A DNA stretch of 64,000 nt, taken from NCBI RefSeq assembly GCF_019511345.1, contig NZ_JAEUAK010000005.1, forward strand, positions 1 to 64,000. The letters are read 5' to 3'. The first letter of the stretch is position 1, and the number at the start of each line of letters is the position of its first letter. This document shows positions 35,844-44,347 of the stretch, in pieces. Position numbers and translations under genes: made by a program. The notes under the pieces are model-generated. The model was not told the DNA's origin, searched no databases, and saw nothing but the letters and a program-made list of their open reading frames with translations. Source of the DNA: Rhizobium mesosinicum (GTDB taxonomy: Bacteria; Pseudomonadota; Alphaproteobacteria; Rhizobiales; Rhizobiaceae).

Positions 35844-36050
35844 ATGTCCTTTCTCTATAATTCCGCCTTCACGTCAGAAGACCTGGATGTGTTGCGTGAC
35901 GCACTGGATGCGTGGTGCGCGGAAAAGCGTATCGACATCAGAAGTGTCGAAGCGCAATTCGCCGCTTCGACGGCGCTCGACCTTTACCAGTCCGGCCATG
36001 ACGATCACGACAAACTTCTGTCGGCCCTCAGAAGCCGCAAGAGCCTTTAG
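35844..36050 (+). CDS. Small rhizobial protein of unknown function
   Basis: The 68-aa protein (MSFLYNSAFTSEDLDVLRDA, ending LLSALRSRKSL) has GGAGA seven bases upstream of the ATG. It appears all-helical, with an acidic first half and the segment WCAEKRIDIRSVEAQFAASTALDLYQSG. It looks like a conserved soluble regulator or adaptor-like protein. It is a single-gene unit, with a terminator-like hairpin downstream at 36087. Confidence 0.75.
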   Translation: MSFLYNSAFTSEDLDVLRDALDAWCAEKRIDIRSVEAQFAASTALDLYQSGHDDHDKLLSALRSRKSL

Positions 36051-36086
36051 TTTGCCGGCCATTTATCTCCATATTTAAATGTTGGG

Positions 36087-36116
36087 GATCGCCTCACCTC
36101 CGGGGCGATTTTATTT
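36087..36116 (+). terminator. Rho-independent terminator
   Basis: ATCGCC and GGCGAT pair across a 10-base loop and are followed by TTTATTTT. It lies 38 bp after the stop of the small gene at 35844. Confidence 0.65.
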
Positions 36117-36298
36117 TGCCGGCTCATCAAGCTGCAACACGCGTAACGTGTATATTTCCGTTGCATTTTAATAAAATCTTCAGCATGCATTAACCCTGCC
36201 GGTGTAGGATTTGTTCATAACCGTATGGTCTGACATGCGTTCCGCCAGCGCTTGTCAGCCACCGTTTCCCGCTTGTTCTGCGTTTTCAGGGTGTGCTT

Positions 36299-37348
36299 GT
36301 GCGTGACCGGTTTCGAGACCTAGAAGGCCCCTTGGCCATCAGGAAGAAGGACGTGGTGTTAATGGCGACTGTCAGCAGTTTCGAGAACCTGTCACATCCG
36401 ACACGCTCCGAACTGCGCCAGTTTGCCGAGCTCTTCATGCCGCTTTTCCAGGCCTCTTCCGAAGAGGCACGGCGTCAGGCCGTGGCAGCCCTTTCCCAAT
36501 GCGAGAACATGCCGGCAGCAGTCGCACTCTTCATCGGCAACCAGCCGATCGAAATCGCCGCCCCTTTTCTCATCGCCTCCAAGGCGATCAACGACGACAC
36601 GCTAATCACCATTGCCCGCACGCAAGGTGCTGCACATGTGAAGGCGATCGTCAGCCGGGATTGCCTCTCGCCTGAAGTCATCGATGCGCTGGTGGCCCTG
36701 CGCCAGGCCGAGCCGCGGCCGGTCGCCGCCGCACCTGTCGAGCAGCCGGCGATGCCGCTTTCGCCGATGCCTGACCTGCCCGAAATGGACCGGGAGGAAG
36801 CGCGGCGTCTTGCCGATGAAGAGGCGTTGCGCGAGCGCATCCGCAGCCTTGCCGGCCATCTCGGCCGCAATGACGAGGACCGGCTCGGCCTTCGCTCATT
36901 GTCCGACATTCAGGAGGCACTGCTGGTACGCTTTGCCCGCTCGCGTGAGGCCACGCATTTCGCCACCGCACTTGCCGATGCATTGTCGGCCAGCCGATGG
37001 CTTGCAGAGCGTATCATGCTCGACCTCTCGGGCCAGCAGTTGGCCATCACCTTGACGAGCCTCGGCATGGACTTCCTTGATTCCGTCTTCGTGCTGGAAA
37101 AGCTCTATCCGCATCTTGCAAAGGTGCAGCACAATGTCAGCCGCGCCTTCCTCTTGCTCGATGCGCTGGACCCGGAAGAGTGCCATGCCCGCGTGGAGGC
37201 CTGGTGTCGGGCCGACGGCTACACCTATAATCCGGACAAGCCGGCGGCAGCACAGCCGGCTCCCGCGGCCCAGGCTCAGGCTCCATCTTATCGCTTCATC
37301 CGGCAGGCGCCGCTGCGCGACCTCAAGAGCGTCAACCGGGCGCGCTAA
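36299..37348 (+). CDS. DUF2336 domain protein
   Basis: About 349 aa. It is an all-helical DUF2336-type protein of HEAT-like repeats: SFENLSHPTRSELRQFAELFMPLFQASSEEARRQAVAALSQCENMPAAVALFIG, then QPIEIAAPFLIASKAINDDTLITIARTQGAAHV. A Pro/Ala-rich hinge lies near 145-165, and the C-terminal half includes LDLSGQQLAITLTSLGMDFLDSVFVLEKLYPHL. Start choice is uncertain: GTG 36293, GTG 36299 (CAGGG upstream) or ATG 36362 (MATVSSF). The function is unknown; some relatives are linked to cell-cycle or phosphorelay signalling in alphaproteobacteria. Confidence 0.85.
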   Translation: MRDRFRDLEGPLAIRKKDVVLMATVSSFENLSHPTRSELRQFAELFMPLFQASSEEARRQAVAALSQCENMPAAVALFIGNQPIEIAAPFLIASKAINDDTLITIARTQGAAHVKAIVSRDCLSPEVIDALVALRQAEPRPVAAAPVEQPAMPLSPMPDLPEMDREEARRLADEEALRERIRSLAGHLGRNDEDRLGLRSLSDIQEALLVRFARSREATHFATALADALSASRWLAERIMLDLSGQQLAITLTSLGMDFLDSVFVLEKLYPHLAKVQHNVSRAFLLLDALDPEECHARVEAWCRADGYTYNPDKPAAAQPAPAAQAQAPSYRFIRQAPLRDLKSVNRAR

Positions 37349-37390
37349 CGCGTGTCGCGATCTTCAGATCCGCTCGCCACGCTTTAGCTC

Positions 37391-37451
37391 TTTGTTTTAC
37401 GCATGTCGTTATCGCAAAAACCGCTGCGCACTTTTGCGCGACATGCTTTAG
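37391..37451. repeat. Dispersed rhizobial hairpin repeat, copy C
   Basis: The outer arms GCATGTCG (37401-37408) and CGACATGC (37439-37446) pair perfectly. An inner pair, CGCAAAA and TTTTGCG, encloses CCGCTGCGCAC. Compared with copy B (48009), both outer arms differ yet still pair, which is compensatory change. It lies after the DUF2336 gene and before the convergent ABC-F relic. Confidence 0.8.
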
Positions 37452-37575
37452 CCGGTTTACAATGGAACTGCCTGCGCGACGAGCCCCGGCTCGGCGGCAT
37501 GACGCCTATCGCGAGGTCTGCGACATTGCTGAGCTACTGTCTGCCGAGAAGCAGCTCGGCATCCCCTTCGCGTAA

Positions 37576-39160
37576 CTACCTTGCCGGCAATTCCAGCCGG
37601 CGCGTGATGCCGACCATCTCCAGGAACACCTCGTCATGGCTGACGATCAGCAGTGCGCCGTCATAGGCCCTGAGGCCTGCTTCGACGGCAGCGACGGAAT
37701 CGATATCGAGGTGGTTCGTCGGCTCGTCGAGGATCAGTAGCGACGGCGGTGTCGCGCTGCCGAGAACGCAGGCAAGGCCAGCGCGCAGAAGCTGGCCGCC
37801 AGACAAAGTAGAAACGATCTGCAGCGCCGCTTCCGCGCGGAACATGAAGCGAGCAAGTGCTGCACGGCAGGCATTCTCATCCGATTGCGGATTCAGGCGC
37901 CGGAAATTGTCGCGGATAGACCGTGGGGTCGAGCAGGCTGACGCGCTGGTCGAGCAGCGAAAAAGAGGTCAGTACTCGGACCGTTCCTTCCCACGGCTGC
38001 AGATCGCCTGAAATCAGCGCCAGCAAAGTCGTCTTGCCCGAGCCGTTGGGGCCGGTCACGGCGGTTCGTTCGGGACCTGTAATCTCGAAGGACAGTTTGC
38101 GGATGACGGGCTCATCCGCCTCGTAACCGGCCGTGACTGCATCGATCTTCAGCACCGATCTGCCCGGCGGCAGGCCGGTGGAGGGCAGTTTGACGGAGAG
38201 CGGCTGCAGGATCTCGATGCGTTTGCGCGCCTCCTCGGCATCCGCAAGCGCCTGCGCGCGACGCCGTTCGGCGAGGCGGGCATTCTCGCCGCTGGTATTC
38301 TCCGCCTGACGTTTCAGGCCGCCGGCAACGATACGGGGCATGTCGCCCCTGGCCGCTTTCTTCTTGCCGGCGCTGTCCTTGCGGGCCTTGCGCTCAGTCG
38401 TTTCCTGCGCGCTGCGGGAAACCTCGGCCATGCGTTTTTTGGCGTCGGCAAGATCGCGCTCGGCGGCGGCGAGTTCCAGTGCCTTGCGGGCGCGGTAGTC
38501 GCCCCAGTTGCCACCGTAGCGGGTGGCGCCCAATGTCGTAAGCTCGACGATGGCATCCATCGTCTCCAACAGTTCGCGGTCATGGCTGACGACCAGAGCG
38601 CCGTGGCGCCAGCCGCCGAGGAGCGAGATTACCGCTTCGCGCCCATCACGGTCCAGATTGTTGGTCGGTTCGTCGAGGATCAGAAAATCCGGATCCTCGA
38701 AGATCAGAGCGGCGAGTGCTGCGCGGGTGCGCTGGCCGCCGGAGAGCGCAGCTAGCAGCGCCTGCGGCGCGACGGCGAGGCCGGCACGTTCCAGCGCGGC
38801 TTCGATGCGGGCTTCGAGCGTCCAGTCGGCCACGGCAAGCTCATCGGCGCTCGCTTCGCCGCTTTCGGCACGGCGGAGAATGGCTAGCGCCCGCCTGGCG
38901 CCGAACAGGTCGGCGATCGTTTCATCAAGCCCGACCTGCACGCTCTGGCGCAGGATGCCCAGGGTGCCGGATACAGCGATGGAGCCGGTCCTCGGCTGCA
39001 GCTCGCCGGCGGCGAGCTTCAGAAGCGTGGTCTTGCCGACCCCGTTGCGGCCGACGAGGCCGGTGCGCTCTGCATTGAAGCTCAGATCGATATTGGAGAA
39101 AAGCGGCCGGCCGTCAGGCGTCGACCACGAAAGGTTGGAAAGTGTAATAGATGCAGGCAT
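37576..39160 (-). pseudogene. ABC-F ATPase gene broken by a one-base frameshift
   Basis: The first part (39160 to about 37922) encodes two ATP-binding domains: GRNGVGKTT, LSGGQRTRAALAAL, ILDEPTNNLD, then GPNGSGKTT. It continues normally to LLDQRVSLLDPT and then runs into 14 foreign residues and a stop. Shifting by one base restores the family sequence SIRDNFRRLNPQSDEN. It continues as ARFMFRAEAALQIVSTLSGGQ and LLILDEPTNHLDID to a natural end at 37576. Removing one G at about 37920-37924 would rebuild a roughly 527-aa protein. It could be a recent mutation or a sequencing error; the halves show no other decay. The intact protein would resemble Uup/Msr-type ribosome factors. Confidence 0.85.
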
Positions 39161-39284
39161 GGAAATCCCCGATGGCAAGGCGAATTGGCATTGCGATCAG
39201 GTTGGAATCCATTTTGCACCGTCCTGTTGGTATTGCGGATGGCGGTAAACTAGGCGGCAATTGGCATAAATTCAAGGCAGACCG

Positions 39285-39623
39285 TCAGCCGGCCATCGGG
39301 ATGAGTTCCGAAACCTTGTCCGTCTCCAGCTCGACAATCCAGAGATCGGGGTCGAACTTGCGCTCGCGGTCCAGCATATCCCGCACTTTGTCCGGCTCGG
39401 CACGCTCCAGCCTGATTTCGAACAGGCGGTCGCCGCTGCTCTCTTCGTCGAAGAAGCTCTGCGGGGCGGGCGCATAGAGGGTTTCGAGCCCGTCGCGGAA
39501 ACGCTGACGGATGAAGATCGCGCCGGCTTCCTCGGCGCCCTTCTTCTCCACGGCAGCAAAATCGCCCGCGGAGAAAACCCTGCGGACGAGAGCGGAAACG
39601 TAGATATCGGCGCGCAATCTCAT
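39285..39623 (-). CDS. DUF1491 family protein
   Basis: The 112-aa protein starts MRLRADIYVSALVRRVFSAGDFAAVEKKGAEEAGAIFIRQR and ends DLWIVELETDKVSELIP, which is the DUF1491 pattern in alphaproteobacteria. FDEESSGDRLFEIRLERAEPDKVRDMLDRERKFDPDLW lies in between. It is small, soluble and of unknown function. It lies between the ABC-F relic and the chemoreceptor gene, both on the same strand. Confidence 0.87.
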   Translation of the reverse strand: MRLRADIYVSALVRRVFSAGDFAAVEKKGAEEAGAIFIRQRFRDGLETLYAPAPQSFFDEESSGDRLFEIRLERAEPDKVRDMLDRERKFDPDLWIVELETDKVSELIPMAG

Positions 39624-39680
39624 GGATGAGGTATAAACCGCGCCGCAAATGGCGGCAACGTCGCGCTAAACTTGAGCGCT

Positions 39681-41129
39681 CTAAACCTTGACCGCCAGCC
39701 GCAGGCCGCCCCAATGCCTGCCGCGGACGGTGATCGGCGCGGATATATCCTTCATCATGACGAAATTGCCGCCGCCCATGTCTCGCCGGTAGGTCTGAAC
39801 GAGGAAGGGCGCGGTGCTTCTGCCGGCGGCAAGGCCGACGCGGTCGTTGAAGATGCGGCGATTGCGGCAGTTGGCGGTATTCCAGACGGTGTCGCCTGGC
39901 CGCTGCGGTTCAGAGAATTTGCGGTTATGGGTCGGCAGGTAGCCATTTTCGTCGACGGCGGCGCAGAAGGCGATACGCTCATCCGAACCGGCAACCGGTT
40001 CCTGGATCGGCGGCAGCAGGCGGTCGGCGAGGCCTGTGAAGGGGGCCATCATCTGCACCGGATCGGTGCCGGGAATGAGCTGATACTGCCGGTTGAACAG
40101 GCTTTCCATACTGATTGCGCCTTCGGCGACGGCACGCTCCAGAGCTTGCGATATCTGGCCGGCGACGGATTGCGCCTGTTCGATCCAGCGGCGGTCGGCG
40201 GTTTCCACACCGGCGCTCGCGGTCAACTGGATCAACGTTTCCGAGAGGCCGACGACGCTGTCGACGCGTTTGGCCGCCTGCTGCAGCCGGCCGTTGGAAT
40301 CCAGCACTTCCGCGGACATTTCGCCGAGCTGGGCGACGAAGCCGGCGCAGTCGCGATCCACGGCCTCGGTCGTGTTGGCCATGACGGCCGATGAATCGAG
40401 GATGCGCGTGATGACATGCTCCATGCTTTCGAAGGCGCCGCGCATCGCCTCGGACTTTTCACTGACGCCGGCCGCACTCTGGCGCGCGCCGCCGCCGACA
40501 GTCGAGAGACGGTCGATCTTGACGCGAAGCTGCTCCAACGTTTCCTGAATGGAGCCTGTGGCCTTCGAAGTCTGCAGCGACAAAGCGCGGATCTCAGAGG
40601 CGACGACGGCAAAGCCCTTGCCCGCCTCGCCGGCGCGGGCTGCCTCGATCGCGGCATTGAGCGCCAGAAGATTGGTTTGACGGGCGATGGTGCTGATTTC
40701 GGCGGCCACCTTATCGACATCTGTCAGCGAGCGGGAGAAACCGGAGATTTCCGTGCTGATCTCTTCCGACGACTGAACCATATGGCGGATTTCCTCGACC
40801 GAACCGGATAGGCGGTCGGCCGACTCCTTCAGCATGTGACGCGCCTGGGTGGCGGTGCTGTCCGTCTCGCGCAGCGAAACGGCAACGGAGCGGTTGGTCT
40901 CGGCGATGGAAAGGGCTGTGCGGGTGACATCGTCGAAGGCGGCGGCATGGCGGGCGGACATCGCCGCCATGTCCTGGATTGCGCCGGCTATATCGACGAG
41001 GTCGACGCCGAGCGTGGAGGCTTCCTCAGCGAGGCGCGAGAGAATATGGCGCAAGGTGTCGCGATCCGGTCCATCCGGCGCGTGGGCTGGACCTCCAGCA
41101 TTATCCTTTACGGCCTGCAACGCCTGCAT
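39681..41129 (-). CDS. Soluble methyl-accepting chemotaxis protein
   Basis: The 482-aa protein has no membrane segment. The signalling domain (about 80-300) comes first and contains the conserved hairpin tip: [44 protein letters not shown]. The C-terminal 140 residues form a Cache/PAS-like sensor: [44 protein letters not shown] and [25 protein letters not shown]. Placing the sensor after the signalling domain is unusual but occurs in cytoplasmic receptors. The start at 41129 is the only good ATG. The stimulus is unknown. Confidence 0.87.
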   Translation of the reverse strand: MQALQAVKDNAGGPAHAPDGPDRDTLRHILSRLAEEASTLGVDLVDIAGAIQDMAAMSARHAAAFDDVTRTALSIAETNRSVAVSLRETDSTATQARHMLKESADRLSGSVEEIRHMVQSSEEISTEISGFSRSLTDVDKVAAEISTIARQTNLLALNAAIEAARAGEAGKGFAVVASEIRALSLQTSKATGSIQETLEQLRVKIDRLSTVGGGARQSAAGVSEKSEAMRGAFESMEHVITRILDSSAVMANTTEAVDRDCAGFVAQLGEMSAEVLDSNGRLQQAAKRVDSVVGLSETLIQLTASAGVETADRRWIEQAQSVAGQISQALERAVAEGAISMESLFNRQYQLIPGTDPVQMMAPFTGLADRLLPPIQEPVAGSDERIAFCAAVDENGYLPTHNRKFSEPQRPGDTVWNTANCRNRRIFNDRVGLAAGRSTAPFLVQTYRRDMGGGNFVMMKDISAPITVRGRHWGGLRLAVKV

Positions 41130-41226
41130 GATCGAGCTCCCCCAGGCTATATTAGAGAAGCTTCAAACAACATGGTTAACAATTGCCTAAGAATACGGGA
41201 GCTTATACTTAGGTCTTAAGTAGCCT

Positions 41227-42201
41227 TCAGCTAGGCGTCAGGCCCGTCAGTCTTTCGCTCATCTGCCAGAGGCGCTCGGCAAGCTCCGGATCGGTCGCCC
41301 AAGGGCGCACGCCGAGCAGTTCCTCGGAGTCGGCGGGTACGGCCTTTGCGATGTCGCAGTTCTCGCAATAGACGCCGCCCATGCCTTCCAATTCATTGCT
41401 GACGGCGCACCAGACGGTAGTTGCTGCGCCCTGGGCAATGGTTTTCTTGTTATTTTCGGGGTCGATGACCGGATTGCCGTCCGCATCTACATAGCCGCTC
41501 GCCTGCAGATACTCGCGCGACTGGTGACGGACGAGATCGGTATTGACGATGCCACCCGGATGCAGCGAGAAGGCCCGCACGCCCTCCCTTGCACCCAAAG
41601 CATCCAGCGAGACGGCAAAAAGTGCGTTGGCTGTCTTCGACTGGCCGTAAGCGATATAAGGCTGATATTCGCGGTTATCGAACATCGGGTCGTCGAAATC
41701 GACGCCGGAGCGGGCATGGCCGCGCGAGGAAACGACAACGACGCGGGCGCCCTCTGCCTTCACCAGTGCCGGCCAGAGCCGCGCCGTCAGCTGGAAATGG
41801 CCGAGGTGATTGGTCGAGAACTGCGATTCATAACCGCGGCTGTCGCGCGTCAGCGGGTTGGCCATGACCGCAGCGTTGTTGATGAGGAAATGCAGCGGCT
41901 CACCGTCCTCAAGGAAGCGATCGGCGAAATCGTCGATGGAGTCGGGATCCATCAGGTCCATGTAATCGAGCTTCAGGCCGGGGACGATTTCGCCGGCGGC
42001 TCTGGCTTTTTCGATATTGCGGGCGGGCACGATGACCTTGGCGCCGGCGGCCGCCAGCACGCGAGCGGTCTCAAGGCCGAGACCCGCATAACCGCCGGTG
42101 ACGATCGCCACCTTGCCTGTGAGATCATGGCCGGCAGCCACCTCTTCGGCCGTAGACGCTGCGCCGAAGCCGGAGCCGATAGGAGCTTGTGGAGTGGACA
42201 T
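41227..42201 (-). CDS. Short-chain dehydrogenase, retinol dehydrogenase-like (copy 2)
   Basis: The 324-aa protein begins MSTPQAPIGSGFGAASTAEEVAAGHDLTGKVAIVTGGYAGLGLET, clearly homologous to the SDR at 18274-19227. It shares TGGxxGLG, the catalytic YGQSKTANALFAV and the CENCDIAKAVPADS cysteine segment. It differs in insertions such as DPENNKKTIAQGAAT. The start has AGGAAC upstream and matches the paralogue's N-terminus. It is divergent from its own AraC-type gene, the same layout as copy 1. Confidence 0.88.
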   Translation of the reverse strand: MSTPQAPIGSGFGAASTAEEVAAGHDLTGKVAIVTGGYAGLGLETARVLAAAGAKVIVPARNIEKARAAGEIVPGLKLDYMDLMDPDSIDDFADRFLEDGEPLHFLINNAAVMANPLTRDSRGYESQFSTNHLGHFQLTARLWPALVKAEGARVVVVSSRGHARSGVDFDDPMFDNREYQPYIAYGQSKTANALFAVSLDALGAREGVRAFSLHPGGIVNTDLVRHQSREYLQASGYVDADGNPVIDPENNKKTIAQGAATTVWCAVSNELEGMGGVYCENCDIAKAVPADSEELLGVRPWATDPELAERLWQMSERLTGLTPS

Positions 42202-42293
42202 CGAATGTTCCTTTCTGGTCGGGGAACATCTATGTCTGGCCTGCGGGATTTTGAATGCTTGTAAATCCCAATTTCTTGCGCCATCGTACAAGA

Positions 42294-43322
42294 ATGACCA
42301 GCGATCCCCTCTCCGAAATGCTCAGTCTGCTCGATGCCCGCTGTCTGATTGCAGGCGGTCTGATTGCCGGGGGCGCCTGGGCGATTGCCTTTCCGCAGCC
42401 GAACCGCATCAAGATCAGCGCCGTCGGGAAAGGCCGCTGCTGGCTGGCGCTCGACAATGGCAGCGCGCCGATCCTGCTCGAAGCCGGCGACGTCGTCCTG
42501 CTTAACGGCAAGCATTCCTTCGTGCTGGCAACCGATCTTGAGGCAACGCCGATCGATGCCGTCACTGCTTTTAAGGAGAAGAAGGTCAACGGCATGGCGC
42601 GGCATGGTACGGGCGAGGATTTCCTCTATATCGGCGGGCATATCGCGCTTGGACCGGCCGGCACGGCGCTGCTGCTCGACGTGCTGCCGCCGGTCATCCA
42701 TGTGCGGGCGACCCTTGCCGAGGCCGGCGTGCTGCACTGGCTGCTGGATCAGTTGGTGCGGGAAATGGCCGCCGGCAAGCCGGGGGCGCTGCTTGCCTCG
42801 GCCCAGCTTTCGCAGCTCATCTTCGTACAGGTGCTGCGCGCCCATATCATGACATCGGAGCCGCTGACGGTCGGCTGGCTGCGCGCCTTCGGCGACGAGA
42901 AGATCGCGCCGGCGCTGCGCCTGATGCACGCGGATCCGGCACATGACTGGCAGCTTGGAGAGCTCGCGAAAGCGGCCGGCATGTCGCGCACCAGCTTCGC
43001 GCTGCGCTTCAAGACGGTCGCGGGTGTTGCTCCGCTCACCTATCTCACCGCCTGGCGCATGCGACTTGCCGAACGGGCGCTGCGTGAGGGCTCGATGCCG
43101 GTTTCCGCGCTGGCGCTTTCACTCGGCTACACCTCCGAAAGTGCCTTCAGCAACGCGTTCAAACGCGTAACCGGCATCGCGCCGAAGCGCTACCGGACGT
43201 CAGCGGCCATCAATATCGGGCCGATCGAAGAAGTCGTCGATGTGGAAGGACGGGTGCCGACGGTCGACTATCGGCCTCTGCGACTGGGGAACCAGTCATC
43301 CGCGCCGGTGCGGCAGGGCTGA
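42294..43322 (+). CDS. AraC-family regulator with cupin domain (copy 2)
   Basis: The 342-aa protein aligns with the regulator at 19327 from MTSDPLSEMLSLLDARCLIAGG onward. It has a cupin core (LLEAGDVVLLNGKHSFVLATD) and the AraC motifs WQLGELAKAAGMSRTSFALRF and PVSALALSLGYTSESAFSNAFKRVTG. An extra C-terminal tail of about 40 residues follows. GGGATTT and AAATCCC (42245-42251 and 42263-42269) form a palindrome just upstream that may be its operator. It probably controls the divergent SDR gene. Confidence 0.87.
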   Translation: MTSDPLSEMLSLLDARCLIAGGLIAGGAWAIAFPQPNRIKISAVGKGRCWLALDNGSAPILLEAGDVVLLNGKHSFVLATDLEATPIDAVTAFKEKKVNGMARHGTGEDFLYIGGHIALGPAGTALLLDVLPPVIHVRATLAEAGVLHWLLDQLVREMAAGKPGALLASAQLSQLIFVQVLRAHIMTSEPLTVGWLRAFGDEKIAPALRLMHADPAHDWQLGELAKAAGMSRTSFALRFKTVAGVAPLTYLTAWRMRLAERALREGSMPVSALALSLGYTSESAFSNAFKRVTGIAPKRYRTSAAINIGPIEEVVDVEGRVPTVDYRPLRLGNQSSAPVRQG

Positions 43323-43396
43323 TCCCGGTCTCGTTCGCTATCGGCCGACAGCAGGAGGCATTGTCGCAAATATGGGCTGTTTTGCCAGAGTGCTGG

Positions 43397-44347
43397 TCAA
43401 AGCGCGCCGATTTCCTTGAGCTTCTTCAGCACGGCTTCGTTAGGCTCACCATTTTCCGGGAGGTTATAGTGCTTCTGGAAGTGCCTGATAGCGGCGCGGG
43501 TCTGTTCCCCGGCGACACCGTCGACGCCGACATTGGCGTAGGCCATGTTGACCAGGCCCTTCTGGATCTTCAGTACCAGATCGACATTGGAAATGCCCGA
43601 CAACGGAACCTGCTTCGGCCCAGATGGAGCCGTCTTGACGGTCTTCTCCGCGCTGCGGATGGCAGCTGCGACCGGATCTTCCTCTGCCGCCTTCGAGGTC
43701 ACGTCCTCGCGCGGCTTCTCGACGGGGATGGTCGAGGGGCCGGCGGCATCGGTTTTGAGCGCTGCGAGCACATCGGGCGTCGCTTCGCCGCTTTGCGCCA
43801 TGCCGACAGTTTCCTCGAAGAAGAGGATTGCCGCGCTGGTGCGCGGTCCGATGACGCCGTCTGCATTGCCATTGTAGAGCCCGCGGCGAATCAACTCCTT
43901 CTGGATATCCATCACGAGCTGGCTGGGCTGCTGGGCGGTGGCGGCAGGTGGCGTGGTTTGGGTTGTTGCAACGGCATCGTCCTGCCGCTCGATACGAAAG
44001 GTGGTGACATCGCCCTGCAGCTCGGCCTGCGGACGGAAGCCGATGGCGTTCGGCGCACCCGGATCGCGCGTGCGGAAGATCGGATGGGGATGCGCCCCCG
44101 GCTGATACCAGAGCGCATTGGCGGCCACGAAGGAGAAGATGACGACGAAGGCGATCGTACCGCCGGCAACAGAGGGATTGCGGCCTATGACACCGCCAAG
44201 CGCACCGGCGCCCTGAAGACCGAGGCCACCGAGCGCAGCCGCGCCTTGCAGGCCGACGCCGCCGAGTGCCGCCGCACCGGTCATCAAAAGGCCGGGCTGC
44301 TGCCGCCCCTTCCTGCCCTTAGGCGATTTTCGCTTGCGCGCGGCCAT
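43397..44347 (-). CDS. Membrane-anchored peptidoglycan-binding domain protein
   Basis: About 316 aa. A very basic N-terminus (MAARKRKSPKGRKGRQQPGL) is followed by a Gly/Leu-rich tandem repeat of an 11-residue unit, ALGGVGLQGAA, seen about three times. One membrane helix (TIAFVVIFSFVAANALW) comes next, and then two PG_binding_1 domains: LVMDIQKELIRRGLYNGNADGVIGPRTSAAILFFEETVGM and LVLKIQKGLVNMAYANVGVDGVAGEQTRAAIRHFQKHYNLP. It is likely anchored in the inner membrane with cell-wall binding outside. It is co-directional with, and overlaps by 29 bases, the upstream sensor kinase gene. Confidence 0.85.
   Translation of the reverse strand: MAARKRKSPKGRKGRQQPGLLMTGAAALGGVGLQGAAALGGLGLQGAGALGGVIGRNPSVAGGTIAFVVIFSFVAANALWYQPGAHPHPIFRTRDPGAPNAIGFRPQAELQGDVTTFRIERQDDAVATTQTTPPAATAQQPSQLVMDIQKELIRRGLYNGNADGVIGPRTSAAILFFEETVGMAQSGEATPDVLAALKTDAAGPSTIPVEKPREDVTSKAAEEDPVAAAIRSAEKTVKTAPSGPKQVPLSGISNVDLVLKIQKGLVNMAYANVGVDGVAGEQTRAAIRHFQKHYNLPENGEPNEAVLKKLKEIGAL

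Noticed and set aside
41187..41217. CCTAAG...CTTAGG inverted repeat upstream of the chemoreceptor gene as a terminator or operator
   Set aside because: The arms are only 6 bp with a 16-base loop and no T-tract; chance is a sufficient explanation.
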